In this document: positions 9,170 to 20,130 of the stretch, one piece after another
Numbering within the stretch: position 1 is the stretch's first letter
Layout of the letters: each line of letters begins with the position of its first letter
NCBI GenBank assembly: GCA_945910005.1
Contig: OX246744.1
Location: 41,874,378-41,938,377, forward strand
Length of the DNA stretch: 64,000 nucleotides
Direction of reading: 5' to 3'
Source: Isoperla grammatica
Lineage: Eukaryota > Arthropoda > Insecta > Plecoptera > Perlodidae
The notes under the pieces: generated by a model
The model's database searches: none
What the model was told of the DNA's origin: nothing
The model's input: the letters and a program-made list of their open reading frames with translations, nothing else
Translations under genes and position numbers: made by a program

Positions 9170-9977
9170 ATTCTAGGGTGATGTTTCGAACTGGAGTCGA
9201 CCTTGGCGATGTAAAGAGGCGAAACACCGCACACGTTGAAACAGATGATCATCAACCAACAGGTTGACACTCTTTAGAACGAAACCATTCCATGTGAAAT
9301 GCTTATGGTCGTAATAGAATATTAGGCCTACACCACGCAACACGTATTATTTAGTTAGCATAGACGTGTAGAAACCCGAAACCGCGGCATGTCTTGTGTA
9401 ATACAACCCAGAGTTAACGCATCGCATTTCACTCACGACCGAAGGCAATACGAAGCAGCCACTCGGCGCTCGTGTTTGTAATTCAACGTCACTTTTCGTG
9501 TCAATAGAGTGCACGCGTCCATGCGGATACGAAATTCGTGTCTATAGAACTGGCCGTGTCCATAAGATCCTCGACTCTGATTGGTCGGATTTTTTGTTTG
9601 GCTCCTCGATTTCCTGTTCGCCTGATAGCTGAAAATTTTGCGTAGATCTGCAAGTGCGAATAAAACTATCAGAGCGAATAAAACTATCAGAGAAAATTTT
9701 TGCGTGGAGCTGTCTCTGAGAATACGCTTTTGCACATTTCATCGACAAGTCCTACGTGTTATAATCAACGTAAAATGAAAATCAAAAGGCGCTTACCTGA
9801 CCGCCATGGACCCAGCTAGTACCCCAAACACTTTTCACAACACGATAACACATACTAAGGGTTGAAAAGAGATGTTTTCCGAGAGAAAATGTATCTCGCG
9901 ACAAACATTGTTTTTCTCGCCATTCGAACAAATTGCCAAAAGTCGCACGAGCCACGCCAGGTAGCAGCACTGCAAGT

Positions 9978-10068
9978 CACGTGCTAGGGAAAGAGTTGGC
10001 TCCGTAACCATGGCAACGACGCGGTATCCACGTGCTAGGGGAGGAGCTTTCACCGTAACCATGGTAAC
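9978..10068 (+). promoter_or_regulatory. 51-bp direct repeat with E-box and perfect X-box motifs, copy B
   Basis: CACGTG lies at 9978-9983 and 10029-10034. GTAACCATGGCAAC is at 10004-10017 and GTAACCATGGTAAC at 10055-10068. Both of the latter fit the RFX X-box pattern GTNRCC-N2-RGYAAC. Spacing is 51 bp, as in copy A. Its position upstream of the EF-hand gene suggests an enhancer or promoter role, which is inferred. Confidence 0.5.
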
Positions 10069-10292
10069 GTAAACAACAACCTATACCCATGTGGTCGCTC
10101 AGTGCGACGTAGTAGAAAGAGGGGCTTACGAGTTTGTAACCGCAATAAGGTTGTTGTACTGTGCATTCTAGTGGCCAAGTGTAGGCTCATTTGACAGCAC
10201 CACATAGTGGCAATATAGTGAATCATAGCGAAGTTCACTACGCGTCTGACGGTGGTATAACCGTAGCCATGGAATAACCATAGTAAATGTTA

Positions 10293-11103
10293 ATGCTCGG
10301 TTCTCATGCCTTGACGCTATACGCTGCGTACGACGTTTTTACGTCGCGTTGAATTTGAGGAGTTCACATGCCATGCGTTCACATGCGCGGCGTAAACGCG
10401 TTTGTGTTCTTACTGCGCACCGTCATATGACAGATGATTTGGCACGATTTATGCTATCCGAGAAATCATGGTGTTGACAAGACGAGCTACGTACCTAATA
10501 AGGAAAGCTACTAAAGTCACGTGTAGGTACCATTGTAGGAAGATTAAATTATTTGGGAATGGTTCTAATGGTTATTAGTATGCGCCTACTAGCTTAGGTC
10601 ACTATTTCTACGTTTGCCGTGTGTAGGCCTAGGCTTATCCAGATGTAGGCCTAGGGCATGTTGAAATTAGGTAGGTTATGGTGTGCCTAGGTTATGTTGG
10701 GAAATAGGCCTAGTTCGAAAACATCAGTTATATCACTAATTCGCAACTCCTGCGATATTGCAAACCATGCACTCTCTTTAATACGATTAATCTTATAATC
10801 TTTGCTACGCGTATTGTAGCCTAGAGGCAGGGAAATCTTTGAACGGCGGCACAAAGAAGTTCCAGCACGGCGTCTGACATTTTTTAGGAGTGAATGTTTA
10901 TGTTGGGACGTAGCCTTCTCGAATGGAAATTCGGTAAATTCGATGTATTTGCATGGCGGTGACGCTTTACGTCGGCGTTAACAATAGAAATGGAACCTAA
11001 AATTTGACGTCGTCAAAAGAGGAGGAGTCGCGTAAGTCGTTACGATGTCTGATTGGTTAACGTCGTTACGCGATACGCTGCGTTGGACCATAAGAACCCA
11101 ACA
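10293..11103. mobile_element. Insertion in copy B promoter, MITE-like with TTA target duplication
   Basis: Copy A reads AAATGTTACGTCAATAAAACC where copy B has TTA, 811 extra bases, then TTAGCCATTAAAACC. The ends are imperfect inverted repeats (ATGCTCGGTTCTCATG against TGTTGGGTTCTTATGG). A 3-bp TTA duplication fits PIF/Harbinger elements. No transposase is encoded. It separates the two promoter modules (10130-10255 and 11145-11262). Confidence 0.6.
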
Positions 11104-11260
11104 TTAGCCATTAAAACCATACCATTGTAGGGCCTAGAAACTACAAATCAGAATTACGTTGATTTACAGTGCGTTCTAGGACGCCTAGTGTAGAGTCTTT
11201 TGACAGTACCATATAGTGGCAATATAATGAATCATAGCCCTGTTCACTACGCGTCTGACA

Positions 11261-12770
11261 GTCTGGTGGTGAGATACAGAACTAATCTACCTGTTGACAT
11301 GATAAGAGTGTTGTCACTGTGCTGTGTGTTGGCTGTGCTGTGGATGGAGCTGCCGTCTGGTGGTGAGATACTGAACTAATCTACCTGTTGACATACAGAA
11401 CTAATCTACCTGTTGACATGATAAGAGTGTTGTCACTGTGCTGTGTGTTGGCTGTGCTGTGGATGGAGCTGCCGTCTGGTGGTGAGATACTGAACTAATC
11501 TACCTGTTGACATACAGAACTAATCTACCTGTTGACATGATAAGAGTGTTGTCACTCTGCTGTGTGTTGGGTGTGCTGTGGCTGGAGCTGCTGTCTGGTG
11601 GTGAGATACAGAACTAATCTACCTGTTGCCATGATAAGAGTGTTGTCGCTGTGCTGTGTGTTGGCTGTGCTGCGGCTGGAGCTGCCGTCTGGTGGTGAGA
11701 TACAGAACTATTCTACCTGTTGACATGATAAGAGTGTTGTCGCTGTGCTGTGTGTTGGCTGTGCTGTGGCTGGAGCTGCCGTCTGGTGGTGAGATACAGA
11801 ACTAATCTACCTGTTGACATGATAAGAGTGTTGTCGCTGTGCTGTGTGTTGGCTGTGCTGTGGCTGGAGCTGCCGTCTGGTGGTGAGATACTGAACTAAT
11901 CTACCTGTTGACATACAGAACTAATCTACCTGTTGGCATGATAAGAGTGTTGTCACTGTGCTGTGTGTTGGCTGTGCTGTGGATGGAGCTGCCGTCTGGT
12001 GGTGAGATACTGAACTAATCTACCTGTTGACATACAGAACTAATCTACCTGTTGACATGATAAGAGTGTTGTCACTCTGCTGTGTGTTGGGTGTGCTGTG
12101 GCTGGAGCTGCTGTCTGGTGGTGAGATACAGAACTAATCTACCTGTTGCCATGATAAGAGTGTTGTCACTGTGCTGTGTGTTGGCTGTGCTGCGGCTGGA
12201 GCTGCCGTCTGGTGGTGAGATACAGAACTAATCTACCTGTTGACATGATAAGAGTGTTGTCGCTGTGCTGTGTGTTGGCTGTGCTGTGGCTGGAGCTGCC
12301 GTCTGGTGGTGAGATACAGAACTAATCTACCTGTTGACATGATAAGAGTGTTGTCACTGTGCTGTGTGTTGGCTGTGCTGTGGCTGGAGCTGCCGTCTGG
12401 TGGTGAGATACAGAACTAATCTACCTGTTGACATGATAAGAGTGTTGTCGCTGTGCTGTGTGTTGGCTGTGCTGTGGCTGGAGCTGCCGTCTGGTGGTGA
12501 GATACAGAACTAATCTACCTGAAGACATGATAAGAGTGTTGTGGCTGTGCTGTGTGTTGGCTGTTCTGTGGCTGGAGCTGCCGTCTGGTGGTGAGATACA
12601 GAACTAATCTACCTGTTGCCATGATAAGAGTGTTGTGGCTGTGCTGTGTGTTGGCTGTGCTGTGGCTGGAGCTGCCGTCTGGTGGTGAGATACAGAACTA
12701 ATCTACCTGTTGACATGATAAGAGTGTTGTCACTGTGCTGTCTCTCTGCTGTATTCGCGATCGCAAAACT
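11261..12770 (+). repeat. 94/119-bp minisatellite made of signal-peptide exons, copy B
   Basis: Fifteen donor-bearing units start at 11261, 11355, 11474, 11593, 11687, 11781, 11875, 11994, 12113, 12207 and then every 94 bp to 12677. Four units are 119 bp because of a 25-bp internal duplication. Spacing from 11355 to 11781 repeats exactly from 11875 to 12301, which shows a 520-bp block duplication. Fourteen ATGs (11299 to 12621) open the MIRVLSLCC frame with a downstream G|GTGAGA donor. A diverged last cassette starts at 12715. Confidence 0.9.
12621..12684 (+). CDS. Signal-peptide exon of EF-hand/Diedel-like gene, copy B (last complete cassette)
   Basis: The ATG at 12621 opens M-I-R-V-L followed by a hydrophobic core ending PSG, and phase 1 closes at G|GTGAGATAC. 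It joins in phase with the exon at 13717 to give ...PSG-GQAVCCY. This unit has a serine-to-tryptophan change (TGTGGCTG rather than TGTCACTG) that other units lack, so an upstream cassette such as 12433 or 12339 may be the better exon. Some units vary in the core (for example VLGVLWLELLSG at 11537 and 12057). All remain hydrophobic, so any would work as a signal. Confidence 0.6.
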
Positions 12771-12888
12771 TCGATACGCCTCTAGCGGACAAAATTATCC
12801 CGAAGCTAACGGGTCTAGCGCTCTGACTGTCTGCGGATTCTCGCACTTACCACACGGTAGCCTGGTAGGCCTACTAATCTCGTTCTAG
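12715..12888 (+). other. Diverged terminal signal cassette, copy B
   Basis: The last array unit opens MIRVLSLCCLSAVFAIAKLR and runs 57 codons to TAG. It lacks the GGTGAGA donor. Copy A's counterpart (2291) stops after 29 codons. It may be the ancestral border of the array. No splice site is convincing, so I do not call it coding. Confidence 0.4.
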
Positions 12889-13576
12889 CTGTTATACCAA
12901 TGGTTATACTATTCATTTTGAAGGAAAAACTTATAGGAAAGGGTATTTAGGTACCATTCCAATAGTATCATAAAGGTTATTTCAAAATTATAGATCCAGT
13001 AGTTTACTTGTTATAACAGTTCTCGTAAAAATCGGAAAATTAGCAATATTTCTTAAAACTTAAATTGTAGAAAAACTAAAGATCGGATTTTGACGAGAGT
13101 TCCTTGGGAACATGAACCAACAATGTAATAAAATTAAAAAAAACCTTTGTAGATAGAAATTGCCCTGAACGAAAGTTAAAAACATGCACTAACATGTAGG
13201 GTGCGTAGTTTCACGCCCAAACCGCTGCTTTTGAGGTCCAACCGCTGCACCCTGCATATTAGTGCATGGTATGAATTTACGTTCGGGGCGGTTTCTATCT
13301 AGAAAGTTTATTTGTTTATTATCATACATTATTGATACAATATATTCTAGAGGTACTCTTGACCAAATCCGATCATTAGTTTTTCGACAATTTAAGTTGA
13401 GAAAACAAAAAGGAAATTCGCTCATTTTCCGACGCTTTGCGTGAATTGTTATAACAAGTAAACTGGTGGCTCTATAATTTTGAAATAACCTTTATGATGA
13501 CTATTGGCATGTAGACTAAATATGCATTCCTATAAATTTTTCCTTCAAAATGAATAGTATAACAGCTAGAACGAGA
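12878..13576. mobile_element. Foldback element in intron of EF-hand gene, copy B
   Basis: Same element as 2454-3149, with TCTCGTTCTAGCTGTTATAC and its reverse complement at the ends and inner palindromes. It predates the duplication. Confidence 0.8.
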
Positions 13577-13716
13577 TAAGTGAACAACGTTCCAGCGATA
13601 CCGCCAATGTCACGCAGAGAAGTGAACCCGGCACGGCTGCCACATTGGCAAGTGACGTCACTGTCAAACGTCCTTGAGAGTGCGAATAGCAGGACCTAAC
13701 ATTGTGTTGGTTGCAG

Positions 13717-14762
13717 GTCAGGCAGTCTGCTGTTATACCCACCGCTTCCACAAGTTGTCTCGTAAAGGACACCGATGCAACGACTGTACATCCCCCTATA
13801 AATACTGCGGGGTCGGCGCCTGCAACATCTTCGGGTGCAACTGTACCGGCGGTTGTAGACAAGGAAGGTGTTCCAAAGATCCCTCCTGGGCCGTCTCAGC
13901 TCGGCGCGATGAGGCACCGGAAGTGGAGGTCGCCGATGACGTCATCAGAGCTGCCGACGCTGACGGTGACGGGAGGATGAGCCTCGATGAGGCTAGAGCC
14001 CTCCTAGGGGGGGCGCTCGCCCACGACAGAAGGTCCCTGGCCGCGCTTGACGTCATCAGAGCTGCCGACGCTGACGGTGACGGGAGGATGAGCCTCGATG
14101 AGGCTAGAGCCCTCCTAGGGGGGGCGCCCGCCCACGACAGAAGGTCCCTGGCCGCGCTTGACGTCATCAGAGCTGCTGACGCTGACGGTGACGGGAGGAT
14201 GAGCCTCGATGAGGCTAGAGCCCTCCTAGGGGGGGCGCCCGCCCACGACAGAAGGTCCCTGGCCGCGCTTGACGTCATCAGAGCTGCCGACGCTGACGGT
14301 GACGGGAGGATGAGCCTCGATGAGGCTAGAGCCCTCCTAGGGGGGGCGCTCGCTCACGACAGAAGGTCCCTGGCCGCGCTTGACGTCATCAGAGCTGCCG
14401 ACGCTGACGGTGACGGGAGGATGAGCCTCGATGAGGCTAGAGCCCTCCTAGGGGGGGCGCTCGCTCACGACAGAAGGTCCCTGGCCGCGCTTGACGTCAT
14501 CAGAGCTGCCGACGCTGACGGTGACGGGAGGATGAGCCTCGATGAGGCTAGAGCCCTCCTAGGGGGGGCGCTCGCTCACGACAGAAGGTCCCTGGCCGCG
14601 CTTGACGTCATCAGAGCTGCCGACGCTGACGGTGACGGGAGGATGAGCCTCGATGAGGCTAGAGCCCTCCTAGGGGGGGCGCTCGCCCACGACAGAAGGT
14701 CCCTGGCCGCGCTTGACGCAGACAATGATCATTATCTGACCGCTAGGGAGATTGACGCTTGA
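13717..14762 (+). CDS. Secreted Diedel-like domain plus tandem EF-hand protein, copy B, main exon (intact)
   Basis: Intact paralogue of 3288-4778. After the acceptor TTGCAG it reads GQAVCCYTHRFHK, a ten-cysteine domain with YCGVGACNIFGCNCTGGC, a linker (SARRDEAPEVEVADD), seven 37-residue units from 13938 each with the EF-hand loop DADGDGRMSLDE, then a terminal loop DADNDHYLTARE and REIDA, TGA. Eight calcium loops in all. The mature protein would be about 345 residues, secreted and acidic-basic mixed. The cysteine core resembles the Diedel family of small secreted immune modulators, but I know of no member with EF-hands, so a shared function cannot be assumed. Extracellular calcium binding is the safer prediction. 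Confidence 0.9.
13938..14714 (+). repeat. 111-bp EF-hand-coding tandem repeat, 7 units, copy B
   Basis: Units at 13938, 14049, 14160, 14271, 14382, 14493 and 14604 are almost identical. Units 2 and 3 have CCC for CTC (Leu to Pro, APAHD rather than ALAHD), and units 4 to 6 share a silent GCT. This points to unit-by-unit turnover. Confidence 0.95.
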
Positions 14763-15727
14763 GCTACACGAAGATGATTGTAACGCTGTAACGACGTACG
14801 GTGTCGTACGATGTTATCATATATAACAAAAGTGAATGATACCTTCTTCAAATATATAGTTTAAACTTCAAAGTGTAACAGCACACACCATAAATACCAA
14901 AAAGTGTTATCCATTATAGCGGAGAATTTGCCTATGTTTTATGCCAAATAATCACGTTTATGTGGATACCCGCCATTAACTATTGAGAAGAATGGGTTAA
15001 ACCAAATACTTTATTAACATCATAACTCAAGACTTATCACTGAACAAATAAAAGTAAAACACATTGTCCCAGCATATACGTCCCTACTTGTTTCACTGCT
15101 TGTGTACAATACGCAACTGTCTGTTGTTGTACAATGTACATCTCACCTTTAACTTACTAAACATAAATGTATCTATATTAATAAAACAGATTTGTTTTTC
15201 TTCTCCTAAATCCTCCAAGTTTCGTTCGCCTGTCATACACTTATTGCACTATCTAAACTAGTGTTAACATAGTCAGCCGTTCTTGTGTACCCATCTAAGT
15301 CAGTGTAAATATTTGCATGGCGCTTGCCTGTAATAGGAAACCTGCAATGACGTCATAGCCGAACTACAACAATGAAAACTGATGGACAAACAACAAGCTG
15401 TCAAAGTAATAGCTTTGCGAATAATGGGGGGAAAACAATAAGTTTTAACGAAAGTAACTGCTCGCCAGTTGAAATTTCTATGCAATGATGGACAAAAACG
15501 ATCTGAAAGCTTGTATACGTTTTAAACTTTTTAATTTTTTAACTGCAGAATATTTTATATTTTGACGGCTTGTTGTTTGTCCATCGGTTCAATTAATTTG
15601 TTTCATTGTTGTGTGTTGGTGTTGTGCGTTCCGTAAAAAATGAGGTCCAAGCCACCTATATCGGAATTTGGAAGCACCAAGGAAACAGGAATTAATAAAA
15701 TACCATTAACATGTACACCGTAAGTGA
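14763..15727. other. Convergent intergenic spacer, copy B
   Basis: Non-coding 3' flanks matching 4779-5832. AATAAA is at 15180-15185 (plus). Confidence 0.7.
15180..15185 (+). terminator. Poly(A) signal AATAAA for EF-hand gene, copy B
   Basis: About 420 bp after the stop codon, in a stretch also present in copy A, where AATAAA sits slightly upstream. Confidence 0.5.
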
Positions 15728-15733
15728 TTTTAT
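15728..15733 (-). terminator. Poly(A) signal AATAAA for cationic peptide gene, copy B
   Basis: Minus-strand hexamer about 150 bp beyond the stop at 15885-15887, matching 5833-5838. Confidence 0.55.
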
Positions 15734-15884
15734 TTTGCTTTCTATAACTAAGTTTCTATTACTATTCAGTATTTATAATCTTCTTGAAGTTATTCATTGG
15801 AAAGTTGATAAACTGTGACCAGATGGATGTAACATAATGGATAGCGATTAAGTGTTGTCATAAAAACATGTTCAGTTGATTTTG

Positions 15885-16172
15885 TTAACCTCGGAGTAAC
15901 CCAGACGCAACGCGGGCACAGTTGACATAGCCGCTACCGCAGACCTTCCTGCCAAAGTTGTAAACCTTGCCGATAGCGCCACGGATTTTCCGGAACCAGC
16001 CTCGTGTGACGCCCGAAGATTGGGAGGCCGTGTCTTTAATACACTGAACAACCTCGAGTAGCGCTTTGCCCAGACCCTCGGCGGAAGCTGCAACTACAGC
16101 CTGCTCGCACGTGGCTTTGTCTTGGTTCCCTGCGCGGCATTGTATGGCCGCGGCTTTGGCTTCACTCCACAC
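15885..16172 (-). CDS. Cationic peptide precursor, copy B, exon 3 (mature region)
   Basis: Minus-strand terminal exon after CTCTTATCCAG, phase 0, 95 residues starting VWSEAKAAAIQC and ending VASGLLRG. All five cysteines of copy A are kept, as are the basic stretch (GWFRKIRGAIGKVYNFGRKV) and the length. Differences from copy A include Met-Asp to Ser-Glu at positions 3-4, Leu-Gln to Phe-Arg, and Gly-Leu-Val to Ala-Ile-Gly, mostly in the basic helix, so the copies may have diverged in specificity. The odd cysteine number suggests one free or intermolecular cysteine. Family not recognised. Confidence 0.75.
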   Translation of the reverse strand: MWSEAKAAAIQCRAGNQDKATCEQAVVAASAEGLGKALLEVVQCIKDTASQSSGVTRGWFRKIRGAIGKVYNFGRKVCGSGYVNCARVASGLLRG

Positions 16173-16194
16173 CTGGATAAGAGAGACAGACAAC

Positions 16195-18055
16195 CCTTAT
16201 CACACTGTGCTGAGGGTTGGCTCTTACCTTCTTGAGGGGCCCGCGCTGGGCCGTGAGGCAGACAGAGTATTGGGGCCCGAGACTTCTCACAACTCTCATC
16301 ACACTGTGCTGAGGGTTGGCTCTTACTAAGGGGCCCGCGCTGGGCCGTGAGGCAGACAGAGTATTGGGGCCCGAGACTTCTCACAACTCGCATCACACTG
16401 TGCTGAGGGTCGGCTCTTACCTTCCTAAGGGGCCCGCGCTGGGCCGTGAGGCAGACAGAGTATTGGGGCCCGAGACTTCTCTCAACTCTCATCACACTGT
16501 GCTGAGGGTTGGCTCTTACCTTCCTAAGGGGCCCACGCTGGGCCGTGAGGCAGACAGAGTATTGGGGCCCGAGACTTCTCACAACTCTCATCACACTGAG
16601 GGTTGGCTCTTACCTTCCTAAGGGGCCCGCGCTGGGCCGTGAGGCAGACAGAGTATTGGGGCCCGAGAGTTGTCACAACTCTCATCACACTGAGGGTTGG
16701 CTCTTACCTTCCTAAGGGGCCCGCGCTGGGCCGTGAGGCAGACAGAGTATTGGGGCCCGAGACTTCTCACAACTCTCATCACACTGTGCTGAAGGTTGGC
16801 TCTTACCTTCCTAAGGGGCCCGCGCTGGGCCGTGAGGCAGACAGAGTATTGGGGCCCGAGACTAGTCACAACTCTCATCACACTGTACTGAGGGTTGGCT
16901 CTTACCTTCCTAAGGGGCCCGCGCTGGGCCGTGAGGCAGACAGAGTATTGGGGCCCGAGACTTCTCACAACTCTCATCACACTGTGCTGAGGGTTGTCTC
17001 TTACCTTTCTAAGGGGCCCGCGATGGGCCGTGAGCCAGACAGAGTATTGGGGCCCGAGACTTCTCACAACTCTCATCACACTGAGGGTTGGCTCTTACCT
17101 TCCTAAGGGGCCCGCGCTGGGCCGTGAGGCAGACAGAGTATTGGGGCCCGAGAGTTGTCACAACTCTCATCACACTGAGGGTTGGCTCTTACCTTCCTAA
17201 GGGGCCCGCGCTGGGCCGTGAGGCAGACAGAGTATTGGGGCCCGAGACTTCTCACAACTCTCATCACACTGTGCTGAGGGTTGTCTCTTACCTTTCTAAG
17301 GGGCCCGCGATGGGCCGTGAGCCAGACAGAGTATTGGGGCCCGAGACTTCTCACAACTCTCATCACACTGAGGGTTGGCTCTTACCTTCCTAAGGGGCCC
17401 GCGCTGGGCCGTGAGGCAGACAGAGTATTGGGGCTCGAGACTTCTCACAACTTCATCACACTGTGCTGAGGGTTGGCTCTTACTTCCTAAGGGGCCCGCG
17501 CTGGGCCGTGAGGCAGACAGAGTATTGGGGCCCGAGACTTCTCACAACTCTCATCACACTGTGCTGAAGGTTGGCTCTTACCTTCCTAAGGGGCCCGCGC
17601 TGGGCCGTGAGGCAGACAGAGTATTGGGGCCCGAGACTAGTCACAACTCTCATCACACTGTACTGAGGGTTGGCTCTTACCTTCCTAAGGGGCCCGCGCT
17701 GGGCCGTGAGGCAGACAGAGTATTGGGGCCCGAGACTTCTCACAACTCTCATCACACTGTGCTGAGGGTTGTCTCTTACCTTTCTAAGGGGCCCGCGATG
17801 GGCCGTGAGCCAGACAGAGTATTGGGGCCCGAGACTTCTCACAACTCTCATCACACTGTGCTGAGGGTTGGCTCTTACCTTCCTAAGGGGCCCGCGCTGG
17901 GCCGTGAGGCAGACAGAGTATTGGGGCCCGAGACTTCTCACAACTCTCATCACACTGTGCTGAGGGGTGGCTCTTACCTTCCTAAGGGGCCCGCGCTGGG
18001 CTGTGAGGCAGACAGAGTATTGGGGACCGAGACTTCTCACAACTCTCATCACACT
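16195..18055 (-). repeat. 99-bp minisatellite carrying a 5' splice site, 19 units, copy B
   Basis: I counted 19 units by the GTATTGGGG core. Several are about 93 bp (loss of GTGCTG) and others carry small indels, so no frame stays open across the whole array, unlike copy A. Larger blocks are repeated too: units with GGGTTGTCTC/GCGATGGGCC recur three times, and units with ACTAGTCAC recur twice. Most units keep AAG|GTAAGA or AAG|GTAAGAG on the minus strand. Confidence 0.92.
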
Positions 18056-18244
18056 CATCATCTCGGCTCTTCTGTCCTTGATTGAAACTCTGACGTCTTC
18101 TTGGACGTCTGACTCGTCCATCGTGGGGAAGGGTTCGTCCAACGTGTCCTGGATCTCGTTCTGGGAGACTAGTTCGTCGTCCTGATCGTCCGGAGCAAAT
18201 TCGTCCTGGTCGACTTCGTCCTGGGCTGGGTGCGCGTTTAACAT
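17978..18244 (-). CDS. Cationic peptide precursor, copy B, exon 2 (acidic propiece)
   Basis: The minus-strand exon begins after TTCTGTTTCAG with MLNAHPAQDEVDQDEF, stays acidic through DDQDDELVSQNEIQ, has DRR, and ends GPLRK at AAG|GTAAGA in the first 99-bp unit. At 267 nt it is the same length and phase as copy A. Only a few residues differ (H to Q, Q to P, D to N). A shorter form ending at GTT|GTGAGA is possible. Confidence 0.7.
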
Positions 18245-18429
18245 CTGAAACAGAAGTGCTCTTTCAATGTCTGTCCAAGGGTCTGTACGCTTATAATTTC
18301 CATGTCACGCAGATTGCAACCTGGCTTGTGTTAACAGGATGGGCGGATTGCAGTAGTAGTTATAATATGAATCTTGTTTGCTTTAAGACACTTACCCATC
18401 GGTGTCTACTTTACAGCTTATACTGTTAC

Positions 18430-19195
18430 TAGTAGGTTTATAACCAAGGTCTACTTGTTCTCCGCCTAGCGGTGGGTCGTTGAACTCCTACGACGAGTCT
18501 TCGCTAGGCGGAGACCTTAATTAAAAACCTATCCGACATCTTAGTCATAGACTGGGGTTATTTCCACACATTTAGTATTTTGATCCTTGACAAGTATAAT
18601 CGTTACAGATTTACTATAATCGCTATCATTGGCTGGATTAATAAATGGTCACCTCTAATTGGCTGGGCTAATAATTTAAGAGATCACAAGTTGGAATTGC
18701 TCCAACTTGTGTCCTTGGTTTTAAATTTAAGGAAGTTATATGAGTGGTTTGAATATGATGCTACGGGCTTGATTTTAATCAGGCAACCCAAGACTCCCTT
18801 TCACATGCTTTTGTCACTGGCAACGGGTTCGTAGCCAATCAGCGATCATTATTTGCGCACTATTGTTTCGGACGGGTCGCTGGTTGGCTAAGAGTGTCTC
18901 GCCTGAGATGAAAGCATATGTAAGGTTGTCTTGGATTGCCTATAAACCTTAGATCTTAAATTTTATAATGTTGTGTAAACCTGGCTGAAGAAGTCGTACT
19001 CATCGTATTTATCACACATTGGTAGGGTCTTTATAATGGCTGACGAGGGGCTGGGTGGGGTAGTTGGGGGAGCCTTGGTTTGAGGGCGCTTGGGTGCAAA
19101 GAGGGCTGGCATGATTGAGATAGCCTTTAGATGATAACAGAGAAAGAGAGAGAACAAGAGAGCAACGTCATGATAAATGAAACATAGTAAAAATA
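18430..19195. other. Copy-B-specific insertion in intron 1 of cationic peptide gene
   Basis: This stretch is missing from the matching place in copy A. It starts with a small palindromic piece (CTCCGCCTAGCGG ... CGCTAGGCGGAG) also found near 8945 and 25100, then AT-rich sequence with repeated TTGGCTGG. No reading frame or clear termini. Probably more than one small element. Confidence 0.5.
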
Positions 19196-19290
19196 CCAGT
19201 GGCGGCTCGGGAGGTTTAAAATGGGTTTGGCGTAACCGAGTTTACTTTGTAAAATAACTTTAAAAACAACACACAATTGGAACTAATAAT

Positions 19291-19761
19291 TAAGCGAGCG
19301 AAGCGAGCGTCTCCACGAGACTCTTATGGCACTTCGTTCTATTTGTTTTTTGTTTTGTTTTTATGTCTGTCGATAGCGGTCGAACGGAATATCCGATCAA
19401 CTTGAAATTTGGAGCATCCACAAGCCTCGATGTGGATTGAAGGTGTATAGTTTTGAGGCAAAATCGTTCGAAAAGTTACCAAGTTACACTCAATAACTGT
19501 TAGTAACGGTGGCGGACCGCCGCGAAAACACTAGACACACAGTTACAGAATGACAACGAAAAGTCTTAGCAACGCAAATTGCTCTGCATTCAACAATATC
19601 GGGAAGTATAATAGCTATGGAAATTAGAAACAATTTTGAAATGCACATTCTTGAATTGTTGCTAATTGTTGTTTTTATTAGATTTGAGATCTTTTTGTCA
19701 GAACGTTCGTAGATATGGATGCGCTCGCTTATCAACGCGTCAAACGGAGCGTTTTCCTAGT
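19291..19761 (+). mobile_element. Non-autonomous Helentron-like (Helitron2-type) element
   Basis: Absent from copy A. The left end is TAAGCGAGCGAAGCGAGCG. Near the right end the inverted copy GCGCTCGCTTA is followed by AACGC...GCGTT (a hairpin) and TTCCTAGT. Asymmetric terminal inverted repeats plus a 3' hairpin and a CTAGT end are the hallmarks of Helitron2/Helentron elements. There is no Rep-helicase, so it is non-autonomous. A larger relative is at 53455-54505. Confidence 0.65.
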
Positions 19762-19993
19762 GATACAAATCTGAGCTATAACTTGACACGAATTAAATGT
19801 TACCAGCAAATACCTTATTAGGAATTTGTTACCAGTGTTGAAGGCATCACGCTATTCGAAACTCATCACTTATTGGCCATATGCCGTGAATGAATGTTAC
19901 AGACAAATATTTGGGTATAAGGTTTTAAAACTAGTATTCAAAACCCTCTTCCCGTGTATCGCTAGCTCTATATAGAATGTTTCATGCACTCAC

Positions 19994-20044
19994 CCCCACC
20001 ACGGACGCAGCCAATAGGAAGCAGAGAACTGTCTTTGAATACAT
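19994..20044 (-). CDS. Cationic peptide precursor, copy B, exon 1 (signal peptide)
   Basis: Minus-strand exon MYSKTVLCFLLAASVVG, ending GGG|GTGAGT, phase 0. The protein is identical to copy A's exon. The intron to exon 2 is about 1.75 kb because two insertions (18430-19195 and 19291-19761) lie within it. A TATA box is about 80 bp upstream. Confidence 0.85.
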
Positions 20045-20124
20045 CGCGTTGTCTTGTTCGGAGTCCTCTCAGTTCTCCCAGATGTTCTTCTCTGCAATGT
20101 GATCTCTGGTAGCGCCGCCCGGGC

Positions 20125-20130
20125 TTTATA
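20125..20130 (-). promoter_or_regulatory. TATA box of cationic peptide gene, copy B
   Basis: GGTATAAAGCCCGGGC on the minus strand, same spacing to the ATG as in copy A (about 80 bp). Confidence 0.75.
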
